Below are positions 8,026 through 16,757 of a stretch of 64,000 nt of DNA, one piece after another. The DNA is from Streptomyces sp. NBC_01267. GTDB lineage: Bacteria; Actinomycetota; Actinomycetes; Streptomycetales; Streptomycetaceae. The stretch spans positions 6,679,001-6,743,000 of the forward strand of contig NZ_CP108455.1 in the NCBI RefSeq assembly GCF_036241575.1, given 5' to 3'. The notes below the pieces were generated by a model that was given only the letters and a program-made list of their open reading frames with translations, had not been told where the DNA came from and searched no databases. Position 1 is the stretch's first letter; each line of letters starts with the position of its first letter. The translations under genes and the position numbers were made by a program.

Positions 8026-10256
8026 GCGTCGCCGTCAACCTCCTGTCCGCCAACGTCTCCGGAATGGAGACGGACGCCAACGGGTGGACCGCAGGGACCA
8101 ACACCACGCGGACCCGGTCAACGACTCGCTGGTACGCCGGCGCCGCATCCCTCCTTCTGACAGCTACGGCCGCAGGCTCCGTGACGGCTACCACCACAGC
8201 ACGGGTGGCGGTCACGGGCAGCACGGTCTACATGGCGTACGCATATTTCCAGGGTGCGCCTGCGTTGGCCGGTCAGACGTCACAGGTACGGATCGACTTC
8301 TACGCCGGCGCCACGGGAGGCACGGCGCTGGCGTCCGCCACCAGTGCGGCGGCACCTATGCCGGTCTCGTCCGCGTGGCAGACTCCATGCCCAATTGTCA
8401 TGGCGACCTCACCAAGCAACGCGCTGTATGCCTCCATCACGGTGACGGCGTCCGGTGTCGGAGCGGGCAGCAGTACCGCCGTCGATGTGGTCTCGTTCGG
8501 GATCCCCTACGTCATCACGAACAACCTGATCGACTACAACACCCAGGGCTGTGAGGTGGACACGTCCGGGTGGAGGGCACAGACCAACTGCATCGTCGGC
8601 CGTACTTCGGCACTGAGTTACGAGGGCTGGTGGTCCCAGACCATCACGGCCGTTGCGGCGGGCAACACGGAGTCCCGCACCGTGTCCACGTGGCCTGTGA
8701 CGGAAGGCACCGAATACACCGCTTTCGCGTGGGTGCAGGCGCCCGCAGCCTCGATGGAGTTCCGTACACAGATCCTGTGGTACGACGCATCTGGCGCTGG
8801 CATTGGGTCGCGTAGCACCTACTCGTGGTACCCCGCAGCAACAACATGGACGAGATGTGCCGTCATTGCGACCGCCCCCGCTGGGGCAGTTTCGGCACGC
8901 GTCGCGCTCAGCCCGCAGGCGACGGCCGCAGGGCAGACATGGACGGTCGACCAGGTCGGCTTCACCGTCGCGCCTGTCACGGCGGGCAACCTGCTGACCT
9001 TCCGAGATCAGTCATTCGAGACCGACGTCTCTGGCTGGACGGCTACCGCTGGTTGCTCGATCACCCGCTCCACGGCTCAGCAGTGGGATGGCCAGGGATC
9101 CATGCGGATCACGGGCACCGGCACGGGCGACGCAGTAGTGATGCTGGCGTCCCCACTCCCCGTAACGGCCCGTCAGGCGTACCGGATTTCCCCGCACGTC
9201 TATCATGCGTCAACGACCCCCGCGATGGTCGTCGATATGTCGTTCACCTGGCTGGACGCTGACGGATCCATCGTCAGCGCGAGCTACTACCGCTGGAACA
9301 CTGCGACGGCAGCCGGTTGGTACTCCTTAACAGGCAGCGCCGTAGCACCTGCCGGTGCGGTCACGATGCAGGTCGGGCTGCGAGTCCTCGGGATGTCGGC
9401 TGGCGCCACAGCCTACGTCGACGCCATCACGGTGACAGCCGGAGGCGTAGGTGTCACCGCGGACCTGATCCCGGGCGCATACGGTGCACGCATCACGATG
9501 CAGGGCCTGACCACGGACGGATTCACGTACTGGGGCCTATACCGCATGGCGCCTGACGGGACCATGGTGGCAGTCCGCGGGCCGTCAGGCGATCTCATTC
9601 AGACGCCTATCACGGGTGACCTGGCGGTGGCGGAGGACTACGAGGCTCCGCTAGGTGTGGAACTCGTCTACTACCTATGGCTGTACACACGGCCTACGGT
9701 ACGCACATATGCGTCAGCACCGATCACGCTGCCCGCCCCGACGTCGACGAACATCATCATCAGGGATCCCGGACTGCCAGCCCGGTGGACTACGGCGGTG
9801 GTCGAGAGCGGCGGCATGCCGGACTGGACGCGCTCCGCACGCCAAGGCGTCAATCAGGTCCGTGGCCGTGCCCGCCCCATTGTCATTTCAGACGTGCGCG
9901 CGTCGCGTACAGGAACACTGACTCTGGTGACGGAGACACGTGACGAGGTGAACACCCTGTGGTGGTTGCTCGACACCGGAAACACCCTGCTACTCCAGTG
10001 GCCGACGGCGTGGGGCGAGGCTGACGTCTACGTGCAGGTGGGAGACGTCGCCGAAACGCACGTTGCTGACTATGCGCCGTACCAGGACCGCACATGGAGC
10101 ATCCCCCTGACGGAGGTGGACCGTCCGTCAGGTGGCATCACTGGCAGCAGCAACCGCACATGGGACACCGTCAGCACCGAACGTAGCGACTGGTTGGGCG
10201 TACTGACCGGAGCACAAAACTGGCTGGACGTCTATACCGGGGTGGTGAACAGCTGA
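8022..10256 (+). CDS. Minor tail protein with repeated carbohydrate-binding-like modules
   Basis: 744 residues. Three modules of roughly 150 residues begin with similar segments, NLLSANVSGMETDANGWTA, NLIDYNTQGCEVDTSGWRA and NLLTFRDQSFETDVSGWTA, the opening of CBM4/9-like beta-sandwich domains, each followed by a Ser/Thr/Ala-rich strand region. The C-terminal about 200 residues (RDPGLPARWTTAVVESGG...GTLTLVTETRDEVNTLWWLLDTGNTLLLQWP) look like a tail-tip domain that attaches to the baseplate. It probably contributes to cell-wall glycan binding at the tail tip (inference). Confidence 0.75.
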   Translation: MSVAVNLLSANVSGMETDANGWTAGTNTTRTRSTTRWYAGAASLLLTATAAGSVTATTTARVAVTGSTVYMAYAYFQGAPALAGQTSQVRIDFYAGATGGTALASATSAAAPMPVSSAWQTPCPIVMATSPSNALYASITVTASGVGAGSSTAVDVVSFGIPYVITNNLIDYNTQGCEVDTSGWRAQTNCIVGRTSALSYEGWWSQTITAVAAGNTESRTVSTWPVTEGTEYTAFAWVQAPAASMEFRTQILWYDASGAGIGSRSTYSWYPAATTWTRCAVIATAPAGAVSARVALSPQATAAGQTWTVDQVGFTVAPVTAGNLLTFRDQSFETDVSGWTATAGCSITRSTAQQWDGQGSMRITGTGTGDAVVMLASPLPVTARQAYRISPHVYHASTTPAMVVDMSFTWLDADGSIVSASYYRWNTATAAGWYSLTGSAVAPAGAVTMQVGLRVLGMSAGATAYVDAITVTAGGVGVTADLIPGAYGARITMQGLTTDGFTYWGLYRMAPDGTMVAVRGPSGDLIQTPITGDLAVAEDYEAPLGVELVYYLWLYTRPTVRTYASAPITLPAPTSTNIIIRDPGLPARWTTAVVESGGMPDWTRSARQGVNQVRGRARPIVISDVRASRTGTLTLVTETRDEVNTLWWLLDTGNTLLLQWPTAWGEADVYVQVGDVAETHVADYAPYQDRTWSIPLTEVDRPSGGITGSSNRTWDTVSTERSDWLGVLTGAQNWLDVYTGVVNS

Positions 10257-11368
10257 TGCAGGAAATTTCAGCAGCCTTCCGCCAGGCACTCACGAGTTCG
10301 CACAGCATCGTCGTGCGGGTCGACGCGTATTATGCCGGCGCACTCGTGCTGGCGGACCTACCGATCTCCGACGGGTCCGTCACGGTGGACCGCGGATCGA
10401 AAACCCGCCGCTCCCTCTCGCTCACCATCGCGGACGTCGCGCTCCTCCCATGGGACGCAATGGATCCTCTCGCCGTGTACGGGCAACAGCTCGTAGTACG
10501 GCGGGGGATCCGGTTCGCCAACGGCACCGTGGAAATGCTCGAACTCGGCACGTTCCGTATCGACGAGCCGTCGGGTGACGTGCATTTCGGCCCGGTGACT
10601 CTGACGGGGAAGAGTCGCGAACAGTCAATCATCGACGACAAGTTCATTGCCCCGACGACAACACGCGGACAGGGAACATGTGTTGAGGCAATGGCATTTC
10701 TTATCCACCAGACGCAGCCGACAGCATCGGTAATAAATCTGACGCACGACCAGCGGAATCCCACGTGCGCCGTTGCGACATGGGACGCAAATTCTGACCG
10801 GTGGGATGCGGTAACTCAGATCGCAACCGCGATGAATGCGGAGATCTACGTCGATCACCTGGACCGCTTCGTCATCCGCGATATCCCCAACGTGTTTACC
10901 GATCCGGTTGCATGGGAGATCGCGGAGGGGGAGGGGGGAACGCTGATGTCCGCCTCGCGTTCAATGTCGCGCACGGCAGTTTGTAATGCCGTTGTGGTGT
11001 CGGGTGAAAACTCGGCTGCGGGAACGGCTCCGGTTAGCGCCGTTGCCTACGACAACAGCCCCAACAGCCCGACCCGGTGGAGCGGTCCCTACGGTCACGC
11101 GCCGAAAACGTATAGCTCTGCGCTGATCACGTCGACGGGGCAGGCGCAGATAGCGGCAAATGCAATGCTCGCCGACGCTACGGCGCCAAATGTGCAGACG
11201 TCGATAGCGACCGTTCCGAATCCAGCGCTGGAGGCGGGTGATTGCCTCCGACTCGTGTACGGGGGACGGAAAGAGCTGGCTCTCGCGCAGACATTCACGG
11301 TCCCCCTGACGGCGGAAGGTGACTTCCCCCTGACGCTCCGCGGGAACAAGGAGGAGCAAGACGTATGA
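10256..11368 (+). CDS. Minor tail protein (DUF5047-like)
   Basis: 370 residues, ATG overlapping the previous stop. The N-terminal IVVRVDAYYAGALVLADLPISDGSVTVDR...RRSLSLTIADVALLPWDAMDPLAVYGQQLVVRRGI matches actinophage DUF5047 baseplate proteins; the rest resembles hub proteins that surround the tail tube opening. Overlaps the next gene by 4 nt. Confidence 0.75.
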   Translation: MQEISAAFRQALTSSHSIVVRVDAYYAGALVLADLPISDGSVTVDRGSKTRRSLSLTIADVALLPWDAMDPLAVYGQQLVVRRGIRFANGTVEMLELGTFRIDEPSGDVHFGPVTLTGKSREQSIIDDKFIAPTTTRGQGTCVEAMAFLIHQTQPTASVINLTHDQRNPTCAVATWDANSDRWDAVTQIATAMNAEIYVDHLDRFVIRDIPNVFTDPVAWEIAEGEGGTLMSASRSMSRTAVCNAVVVSGENSAAGTAPVSAVAYDNSPNSPTRWSGPYGHAPKTYSSALITSTGQAQIAANAMLADATAPNVQTSIATVPNPALEAGDCLRLVYGGRKELALAQTFTVPLTAEGDFPLTLRGNKEEQDV

Positions 11369-11637
11369 CCCACCTGACACCTGGTGCTGTACGGCGCTCA
11401 GAGGCGGTACAGCGGGCTGCTTCACGTGCGGTGACACAGGAGGCCGCAGCCTGGTTTCTGGCCTCTGTAGCGGCCACACACACGGACGGCACTGTGGACA
11501 TTGCGACGGCTCTCGGGCCAGTGGCGAGCGTGCGCCGGCTGAAGAGCTACACGAGCCCGGTCGTGAATGACGTCGTCATGGTGACGCGCAATGCAGACGG
11601 CAATTGGCTCGTCATCGGTGCGCTCGCTACCTCCTGA
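11365..11637 (+). CDS. Small baseplate-region protein
   Basis: 90 residues, ATGA overlap with the DUF5047-like gene. The second half, VDIATALGPVASVRRLKSYTSPVVNDVVMVTRNADGNWLVIGAL, looks like a short OB-fold-type beta-barrel seen at the ends of phage baseplate hub proteins. The function is inferred from this and from position only. Confidence 0.55.
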   Translation: MTHLTPGAVRRSEAVQRAASRAVTQEAAAWFLASVAATHTDGTVDIATALGPVASVRRLKSYTSPVVNDVVMVTRNADGNWLVIGALATS

Positions 11638-11672
11638 CGTCCAATTGACTTGAGAGACGGAGAGGAATCCCC

Positions 11673-12263
11673 TTGCCGAAGAATGACAACTATCTACAGA
11701 ACGTCCCATACCCCGTTCTGTCCGACGCGCCGAACATCGAGACTGCCACCAGCGGCATCGTAAACAGCGTCGTTCCACTGACGAACATGACGTTCTCCAA
11801 CTCCAACGCCCGAGCGGCTGCTGTTCCACGGCCCGTTGACGGAATGGAAACGTACCTTGTCGCCGAACAACGCAAAGAGGTCTACGTAAACGGCACTTGG
11901 CAGGAGGTAATCCGAGGAACGCTGGGATGGGCAAACGTGGCGCTTCCGTCTGGTTATCGCGCCTATGTCGGTTCCACAATCGGCCCGCGTGTTCGGCGAG
12001 TTGGACCCATCGTTTATCTGGAAGGGCGACTGGAGAAAACAAGCGGCAGCATAGCGGCGGCTGACAGCCTCACGATTGGGACTGTGCCGACCGCGTATCG
12101 GCCTGTTGGACACTACGCGGAGGGCTTTGTCACGTCGTCGAATGCGGGCGCCGGAACCCCGCTGGGACGCATTGAGGTGTGGCACACCGACGGCACTATC
12201 CGCCTGTGGACCGATAGGGCGACGCCGTGGGTCGGTTTCAGCGCCTGGTGGTTCGTCACCTGA
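11673..12263 (+). CDS. Minor tail protein, unknown function
   Basis: 196 residues from a TTG at 11673 preceded by GGAGAGG at 11659-11665. The N-terminal NDNYLQNVPYPVLSDAPNIETA resembles the starts of fibre-associated proteins that read as trimer or capping modules; the C-terminal half is beta-rich with several Trp/Tyr. It lies between baseplate genes and the endolysin, so a tail-tip or receptor-contact role is likely. Confidence 0.6.
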   Translation: MPKNDNYLQNVPYPVLSDAPNIETATSGIVNSVVPLTNMTFSNSNARAAAVPRPVDGMETYLVAEQRKEVYVNGTWQEVIRGTLGWANVALPSGYRAYVGSTIGPRVRRVGPIVYLEGRLEKTSGSIAAADSLTIGTVPTAYRPVGHYAEGFVTSSNAGAGTPLGRIEVWHTDGTIRLWTDRATPWVGFSAWWFVT

Positions 12264-12334
12264 TAGACCCGCTCCCCATCACCGCAATCCGCCTCGCAGC
12301 GTCGGGGCTTTTCCTATGCCTTGGAGGCAGACAA

Positions 12335-13204
12335 ATGACCGTTCACGGCCAGGACTGGGCGTCCTACCAGAGCAACACCCCTAGCACCAGCGGGCTCGAC
12401 TTCGCGTTCATCAAGGCGACGGAGGGCACCAGCTACGTCAACCCGCGCATGGTGAGCCAGGCCGCGCACGCCCGCGCTGCGGGACTCGTGGTCGGCTTCT
12501 ACCACTTCATCAAGCCAGGCAACATCAAGGGCCAGGCGAGCTACTTCGTGACCAAGGCGGTCAGCCAGGAGGGCGACCCGCTGTTCCTGGACTGGGAGAC
12601 CAACGGGGTCAGCTCTGCCGACAAGGACACGTTCATCCGCGAGGTTCAGCGGCTCCGGCCAGCCCACCGCGTGGGGCTGTACTGCAACCAGGACTATTGG
12701 CTGCGCAAGGACACTTCTGGCTTCGCTGGTGACGCGCTCTGGATCGCGGACTACGTCACCGCCGGCAAGCCCCGCATCAAGTCGACGTGGACCTTCCATC
12801 AGTACACGAGCACCCCCGTGGACACCAACGTGGGGAACTTCGCCAACAAGGCGGCGCTCACGGCGTGGGCGACGAAGAGCACGGTGCCGAAGCCGCCTGC
12901 CAAGCCTGCTGCGCTCCCGAACGTCTCGCTCGCGGCCGTCGTCTACGGTGCCACACACAACGTGCAGGACGAGAAGAAGCACCCGGGCGGGGCCGCCTCC
13001 ATCAAGCACGCTCAGGACGCGCTGATTGCCCGCGGACGCATCAAGAAGAGTCAGCTGTCCTATGGCATCTTCGACGTCCCCACCAAGACCGCCTATGCCG
13101 CTGAGCAGCGCGCGCAGGGCTACAAGGGCAAGGACGCTGACGGCGTTCCCGGCAAGGCGTCGCTGACCAAGCTCGGGTCCGGCCGCTTCAAGGTCGTGTC
13201 TTGA
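12335..13204 (+). CDS. Endolysin, GH25 muramidase with C-terminal binding domain
   Basis: 289 residues. ATG 12335 is preceded by GGAGG at 12323-12327; the frame is open further upstream but the extra residues do not fit the family. The GH25 fold is marked by GQDWASYQ (Asp7), DFAFIKATEG, VVGFYHF and the catalytic pair in FLDWE (Asp86, Glu88), ending with FHQYTS. A Lys/Pro linker near 190-200 leads to a C-terminal about 90-residue domain (HNVQDEKKHPG...KDADGVPGKASLTKLG) that may bind peptidoglycan. No signal peptide, so release should need a holin. It cleaves the glycan strands of the host wall at the end of the lytic cycle. Confidence 0.9.
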   Translation: MTVHGQDWASYQSNTPSTSGLDFAFIKATEGTSYVNPRMVSQAAHARAAGLVVGFYHFIKPGNIKGQASYFVTKAVSQEGDPLFLDWETNGVSSADKDTFIREVQRLRPAHRVGLYCNQDYWLRKDTSGFAGDALWIADYVTAGKPRIKSTWTFHQYTSTPVDTNVGNFANKAALTAWATKSTVPKPPAKPAALPNVSLAAVVYGATHNVQDEKKHPGGAASIKHAQDALIARGRIKKSQLSYGIFDVPTKTAYAAEQRAQGYKGKDADGVPGKASLTKLGSGRFKVVS

Positions 13205-13503
13205 GCCCTGAAGTCCTCATTGCGGTGGTCACGGCAGCGTCAGTCATTGGCGCTGCCGTGATCGGGGCTGTTCCCGCGCTCCTCGCCTTCGCACGCCGCG
13301 CACGTGGCGCTGTGGAGGCGGAGGGAACAGCCACCCGCGATGCCTTGGACACACTGGGAGCCGCACTACACGCCCGCATCGAGGACGTGCGCACCGATGT
13401 GGATGGCGTCCGGGAGGGCGTGACACATGTCAGGGAATGGCAGGCGGCTCACGATGCCGAACACCTGCTTATTGGACGCCCGAGCAGAGGAGACACCGCA
13501 TGA
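13201..13503 (+). CDS. Small membrane protein, holin candidate (DUF2746-like)
   Basis: 100 residues, TTG start overlapping the endolysin stop (TTGA). One membrane helix near residues 5-30 (VLIAVVTAASVIGAAVIGAVPALLAF), a basic stop-transfer RRAR, then a helical tail ending VREWQAAHDAEHLL as in actinophage DUF2746 proteins. Position right after the endolysin supports a lysis role; not proven. Confidence 0.6.
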   Translation: MSPEVLIAVVTAASVIGAAVIGAVPALLAFARRARGAVEAEGTATRDALDTLGAALHARIEDVRTDVDGVREGVTHVREWQAAHDAEHLLIGRPSRGDTA

Positions 13504-15602
13504 CCATGCCCGCGGGCATTGCAACCGTGACCCTGACGGGGCGGTACATACACCCCGACGGCGCCCCGATGAAGGGCACCGTCACCATTACGTCGCCGGC
13601 ACTGCTGACGCTCCCCGACGCCGACGTGTTCGCTCAGGGTTCCGCCACTGCCACGTTGGACACGACCGGGGCGTTCTCCGTGGTCTTGGTGGCCACCGAC
13701 AACGCGGACGCACAGCCGTCGAACTGGCGCTACCAGGTGACGGAGAAGCTGACCGATGTACCGTCGCGCACGTACTACGTCGACCTCCCGCAGGCCACGC
13801 CAATGGTGAACCTGGCGGACATTGTTCCTGGGGATCCCGCGGCCGGTAACTACGTCCTGGTGGTCGGTCCCGCTGGGCCAGCGGGAAAGACGGTCCTGAG
13901 CGGCACTGGCACCCCGACGTCGACCGACGGTACGAACGGCGACTTCTGGATAGACACGTCTGTGTGGGCGATCTTCGGCCCGAAATCCGGCGGCGTCTGG
14001 CCCGCTGGACACTCACTTGGTGGCGGAGGCGGATCCCTGATCCAGTCCGTCAACGGGCAGACAGGTGTAGTGACGCTGGACGCCGAGGACGTTAGCGCTG
14101 ACGCGGTCGGAGCAGCTGCAACCGCTCTGGGCGTCGCCACCACGTACACCGACAACGCAGTTGCCGCAGAGGTAACCGCACGGGGGACCGCCATCGCGGC
14201 GGAAGCTGCGCGCGCGGAAGCGGCGTACGCCCCGCTGGGATCCGGGCTGTCCAAAACGGGCAACCTGGTGGACGTCCCGGACAAGGCGACGGCCCGCACG
14301 AACCTGGGGCTGTCGACGTCGGCCACGAAGCCCACAGGAGCAACGTCAGGCACTCTCGCTGCTGGAGATGATGCCCGTATCGTGGGCGCGCTCTCCCGTT
14401 CGGAACTCCGGCGCAGGGACCTCCCTGACCCCATGGTTGTGAACGGGCTGTATGCAGGCGCCGTCACACAGACGCTGGCTCAGACGACTGCCCCGACCAG
14501 TGGCTATCTCAAGTACGCACCGCCCGGTGTGGCCTTGGCGGGCTCTGACGTGACCGGGACCTACACCTACGCCGGCGCAACGAACTTCATCATCGGCACC
14601 GTTGCGCCTGACCCGAGTTACGTTCTCCCGACGTCGCGCTTTCCGGGGACCTATGCCTCTGGGCAAGGGGCCTGGAGCGTCGAGTTCGGAACTGACGCGC
14701 AGGTGTTCCAGACGCGTTTCAAGTACATGAGTGCCAGGAGCGCTTACAGGCTGTCCATCGACGGCCGCAAGGTCACTGACGTACCCGTTACGTTCGGCTC
14801 CATGACCGGCGTCGGGGCCATCGGTGGCGGTCACATGCTGACGGTAGACATGGGCTCTGCTGCTCCTCGTCGTATACGGCTGGACGTCTACAACGTTCCG
14901 TGGGGCGGCGTCTACCTCCCACCTACGGCCGTCCAGTGGGCACCGTCTCTAGTCGGGCAGCGGTTCATGTACTTCGGAGACTCCATCGGAGATGGCTCCG
15001 ACCAGAACGCGGGTGCAGGCATAGGCACCTGGGTTGACCGCTACGCGCGTCGGATGGGCTACACCGATGTGTGGCGGCAGGGTCGTGGCGGCACGGGCTA
15101 CGTGACCCCGGGTGGCTTCGCAACTCTGCCGTCCCGCGTGGCTGCTGACGTCATCCCCTACGCGCCGGATGAGATCCTCATTGCGGCGGGGTACAACGAC
15201 ACGGGCGCTGTGCAGTCGGACATTGCGACGGCCGCTGACGGCATGTTCGCAGCCATCAAGGCGGGACTGCCGAACTGCCGCGTGATCGTGATTGGTTGCT
15301 GGAGCCCGCTCGGTACGCCGGCAGGGTCGCAGGTGGCGACGGACGAGACGATCCGACTTCGCGCCGCAGCAGCAGGGTTCCCGTTCATCAGCACGCAGAC
15401 CGGCACCGTCTACGACCGCACGGGCGCGCTCGTCGCATCACAGGGCCAGTGGATCACAGGGTCGGGCAACATATCCGCGCCGTCCGGGGCTGGCAATGCT
15501 GACCTTTACGTCGGTGCCGACGGCGTGCACCAGACGGACGCAGGGGCGGCCTACTACTCCTCCAGGGTCTACGCCGCTCGGGTCGCGCTGATGGCTCAGT
15601 AA
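13500..15602 (+). CDS. Tail fibre/receptor-binding protein with SGNH hydrolase domain
   Basis: 700 residues; ATG 13500 overlaps the previous stop. Order: N-terminal beta-sandwich (about 1-120), short collagen-like GPAGPAGKTV, fibre segments (QTGVVTLDAEDVSADAVGAA...AYAPLGSGLSKTGNLVDVPDKATARTNLGL), a beta domain, and a C-terminal SGNH/GDSL domain with block I FGDSIGDG, Gly block GRGGTGY, Asn block AGYNDTG and catalytic end DGVHQTDAG. Such esterases on fibres may deacylate cell-wall or capsule glycans during adsorption (inference). Last gene of the tail operon; a promoter follows. Confidence 0.82.
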   Translation: MTMPAGIATVTLTGRYIHPDGAPMKGTVTITSPALLTLPDADVFAQGSATATLDTTGAFSVVLVATDNADAQPSNWRYQVTEKLTDVPSRTYYVDLPQATPMVNLADIVPGDPAAGNYVLVVGPAGPAGKTVLSGTGTPTSTDGTNGDFWIDTSVWAIFGPKSGGVWPAGHSLGGGGGSLIQSVNGQTGVVTLDAEDVSADAVGAAATALGVATTYTDNAVAAEVTARGTAIAAEAARAEAAYAPLGSGLSKTGNLVDVPDKATARTNLGLSTSATKPTGATSGTLAAGDDARIVGALSRSELRRRDLPDPMVVNGLYAGAVTQTLAQTTAPTSGYLKYAPPGVALAGSDVTGTYTYAGATNFIIGTVAPDPSYVLPTSRFPGTYASGQGAWSVEFGTDAQVFQTRFKYMSARSAYRLSIDGRKVTDVPVTFGSMTGVGAIGGGHMLTVDMGSAAPRRIRLDVYNVPWGGVYLPPTAVQWAPSLVGQRFMYFGDSIGDGSDQNAGAGIGTWVDRYARRMGYTDVWRQGRGGTGYVTPGGFATLPSRVAADVIPYAPDEILIAAGYNDTGAVQSDIATAADGMFAAIKAGLPNCRVIVIGCWSPLGTPAGSQVATDETIRLRAAAAGFPFISTQTGTVYDRTGALVASQGQWITGSGNISAPSGAGNADLYVGADGVHQTDAGAAYYSSRVYAARVALMAQ

Positions 15603-15613
15603 ACGTCGCATCT

Positions 15614-15641
15614 GACATCTGCCTCCGACCGACCCATAACC
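15614..15641 (+). promoter_or_regulatory. Class A phage promoter, copy 1
   Basis: -35-like TGACAT (15614-15619), 16-nt spacer, -10-like CATAAC (15636-15641), in the wider pattern ATCTGACATC...CGACCCATAAC shared with three other sites. It lies 36 nt before the nucleotide kinase gene and just after the tail operon. Confidence 0.75.
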
Positions 15642-15676
15642 CCACTGTCAAAGTCATCAACAGTGAGGGGTCGGCC

Positions 15677-16270
15677 ATGGGGAACATCGGCATCATCGGC
15701 AGGGCACGCGTTGGCAAGGACACCGCCGGCCAGTGGCTGATCGACAACCGCGGGTATCGACGCGTGTCCTTCGCGGACCCGCTGAAGGAAGCGGCGTTGA
15801 AGCTGGATCCGATCGTCTGGACGTCGTCCTCCGGGCTCGACGTCGAGCGAATGCGGGAGACTGTGGCGCGCGACGGGTGGGAGCTGGCCAAGGAGGAGCC
15901 GGAGGTCCGCCGCATCCTTCAGGAACTGGGCTCCTCCATCCGCGCCATCGACCCGGACTTCTGGCTCCGGACGGCTCTGGCAAAGGTGACGGCCGCGAAC
16001 GAGGACGGCGTACCAGTCGTCATCACGGACGTCAGGTACCCCAATGAGGCGGCATCGCTGAAGGCCGCTGGCTTCCATCTCGTCTACATCGAGCGACCTG
16101 ACGTCCCGAAGCTGGACCACGAGTCGGAGGGCGCTCTGACGGCGGAGGATGCGCATTTCACCATCTGGAACGACATGTCACTGGCCGACTTCCACACCGA
16201 CGTGGAGAACGTCGCAAACACCGTCTACGCGCGGGAGTCCCGCAAGCACTACGCCCGATCCCTCTCATAA
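15677..16270 (+). CDS. Deoxynucleoside monophosphate kinase-like protein
   Basis: 197 residues. P-loop GRARVGKDT near residues 8-16, followed by SFADPLKEAALKLDP, and a later VVITDVRYPNEAASLKAAGFHLVYIERP, the standard pattern of phage dNMP kinases of the T4 gp1/AAA type. It should phosphorylate dNMPs to supply DNA synthesis. Expressed from its own class A promoter and followed 12 nt later by the small membrane protein. Confidence 0.82.
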   Translation: MGNIGIIGRARVGKDTAGQWLIDNRGYRRVSFADPLKEAALKLDPIVWTSSSGLDVERMRETVARDGWELAKEEPEVRRILQELGSSIRAIDPDFWLRTALAKVTAANEDGVPVVITDVRYPNEAASLKAAGFHLVYIERPDVPKLDHESEGALTAEDAHFTIWNDMSLADFHTDVENVANTVYARESRKHYARSLS

Positions 16271-16282
16271 CGAAAGGCACTC

Positions 16283-16537
16283 ATGAAGATAGTCACCAAG
16301 CTGAAGAATCTGGTCAACCATCTGTCGCTGAAGGCGTTCATCGCCCTCCAGGTCTACGCCAAGGCGGAGCCGGTCCGCTCCAGGTCCGCCCTCGTCTCCG
16401 TCATCCTCGCGGCTGGCGTGCTCGTCCCCGCCCTGGCTGACGAGCACCTGGCGGAGTCCATCGCCGGCGTGGTTGCCGTGGCGCTCCCGCTGCTGGCGGG
16501 GGAGTCGGCCAGGAAGCGCGTCCAGCCCGTCAAGTAA
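16283..16537 (+). CDS. Small membrane protein, second holin candidate
   Basis: 84 residues with two likely membrane helices (SALVSVILAAGVLVPALA and AESIAGVVAVALPLLAG) separated by a short DEHL turn and a basic C-terminus, a class II holin-like shape. Cotranscribed with the kinase and followed by two strong terminators. Confidence 0.55.
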   Translation: MKIVTKLKNLVNHLSLKAFIALQVYAKAEPVRSRSALVSVILAAGVLVPALADEHLAESIAGVVAVALPLLAGESARKRVQPVK

Positions 16538-16543
16538 CCCATC

Positions 16544-16576
16544 AGCCCCCGGTCTCTTCGGAGCCGGGGGCTTTTG
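16544..16576 (+). terminator. Intrinsic terminator
   Basis: AGCCCCCGG and CCGGGGGCT arms with an inner CTC/GAG pairing and TTTTGTGTTT after the stem. Ends the kinase/holin unit. Confidence 0.85.
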
Positions 16577-16636
16577 TGTTTCGAATGTGTAAACCTTTGG
16601 CCCAAGCTCCACGGCTCTGGCATCTCCGCAACTTCT

Positions 16637-16673
16637 GCCCCGCCCTCCCTGACCTGGGACGGCGGGGCTTTTT
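16637..16673 (+). terminator. Second intrinsic terminator in tandem
   Basis: GCCCCGCC and GGCGGGGC arms followed by TTTTT. It insulates the operator/promoter module immediately downstream from late transcription. Confidence 0.82.
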
Positions 16674-16698
16674 GCGTTATGGCGGTCTACGGCCGGAA

Positions 16699-16716
16699 CC
16701 GTAAGGCACCTTACGG
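16699..16716. promoter_or_regulatory. Palindromic operator, copy 1 (variant centre)
   Basis: CCGTAAGGCACCTTACGG: identical to the consensus except one central base. It sits 5 nt upstream of the -35 of the class B promoter at 16722, well placed to control it. Confidence 0.82.
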
Positions 16717-16721
16717 TCGTG

Positions 16722-16750
16722 TTGTGGCGACTGCCATACGTCGGTATTCT
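16722..16750 (+). promoter_or_regulatory. Class B phage promoter, copy 1 (leaderless)
   Basis: TTGTGG (16722-16727), 17-nt spacer containing the family element CTGCCATA, TATTCT (16745-16750). The start of transcription would fall at 16757-16758, on the ATG of the next gene, predicting a leaderless mRNA. Confidence 0.72.
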
Positions 16751-16757
16751 CCCGATC

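Noticed and set aside
12262..12316. Intrinsic terminator before the endolysin (TCGGGGCTTTTCC)
   Set aside because: The T run is present but the upstream CCCC segment pairs only weakly.
16719..16757. Longer start for the zincin-like gene
   Set aside because: Those codons lie within the -35 to -10 of the class B promoter.
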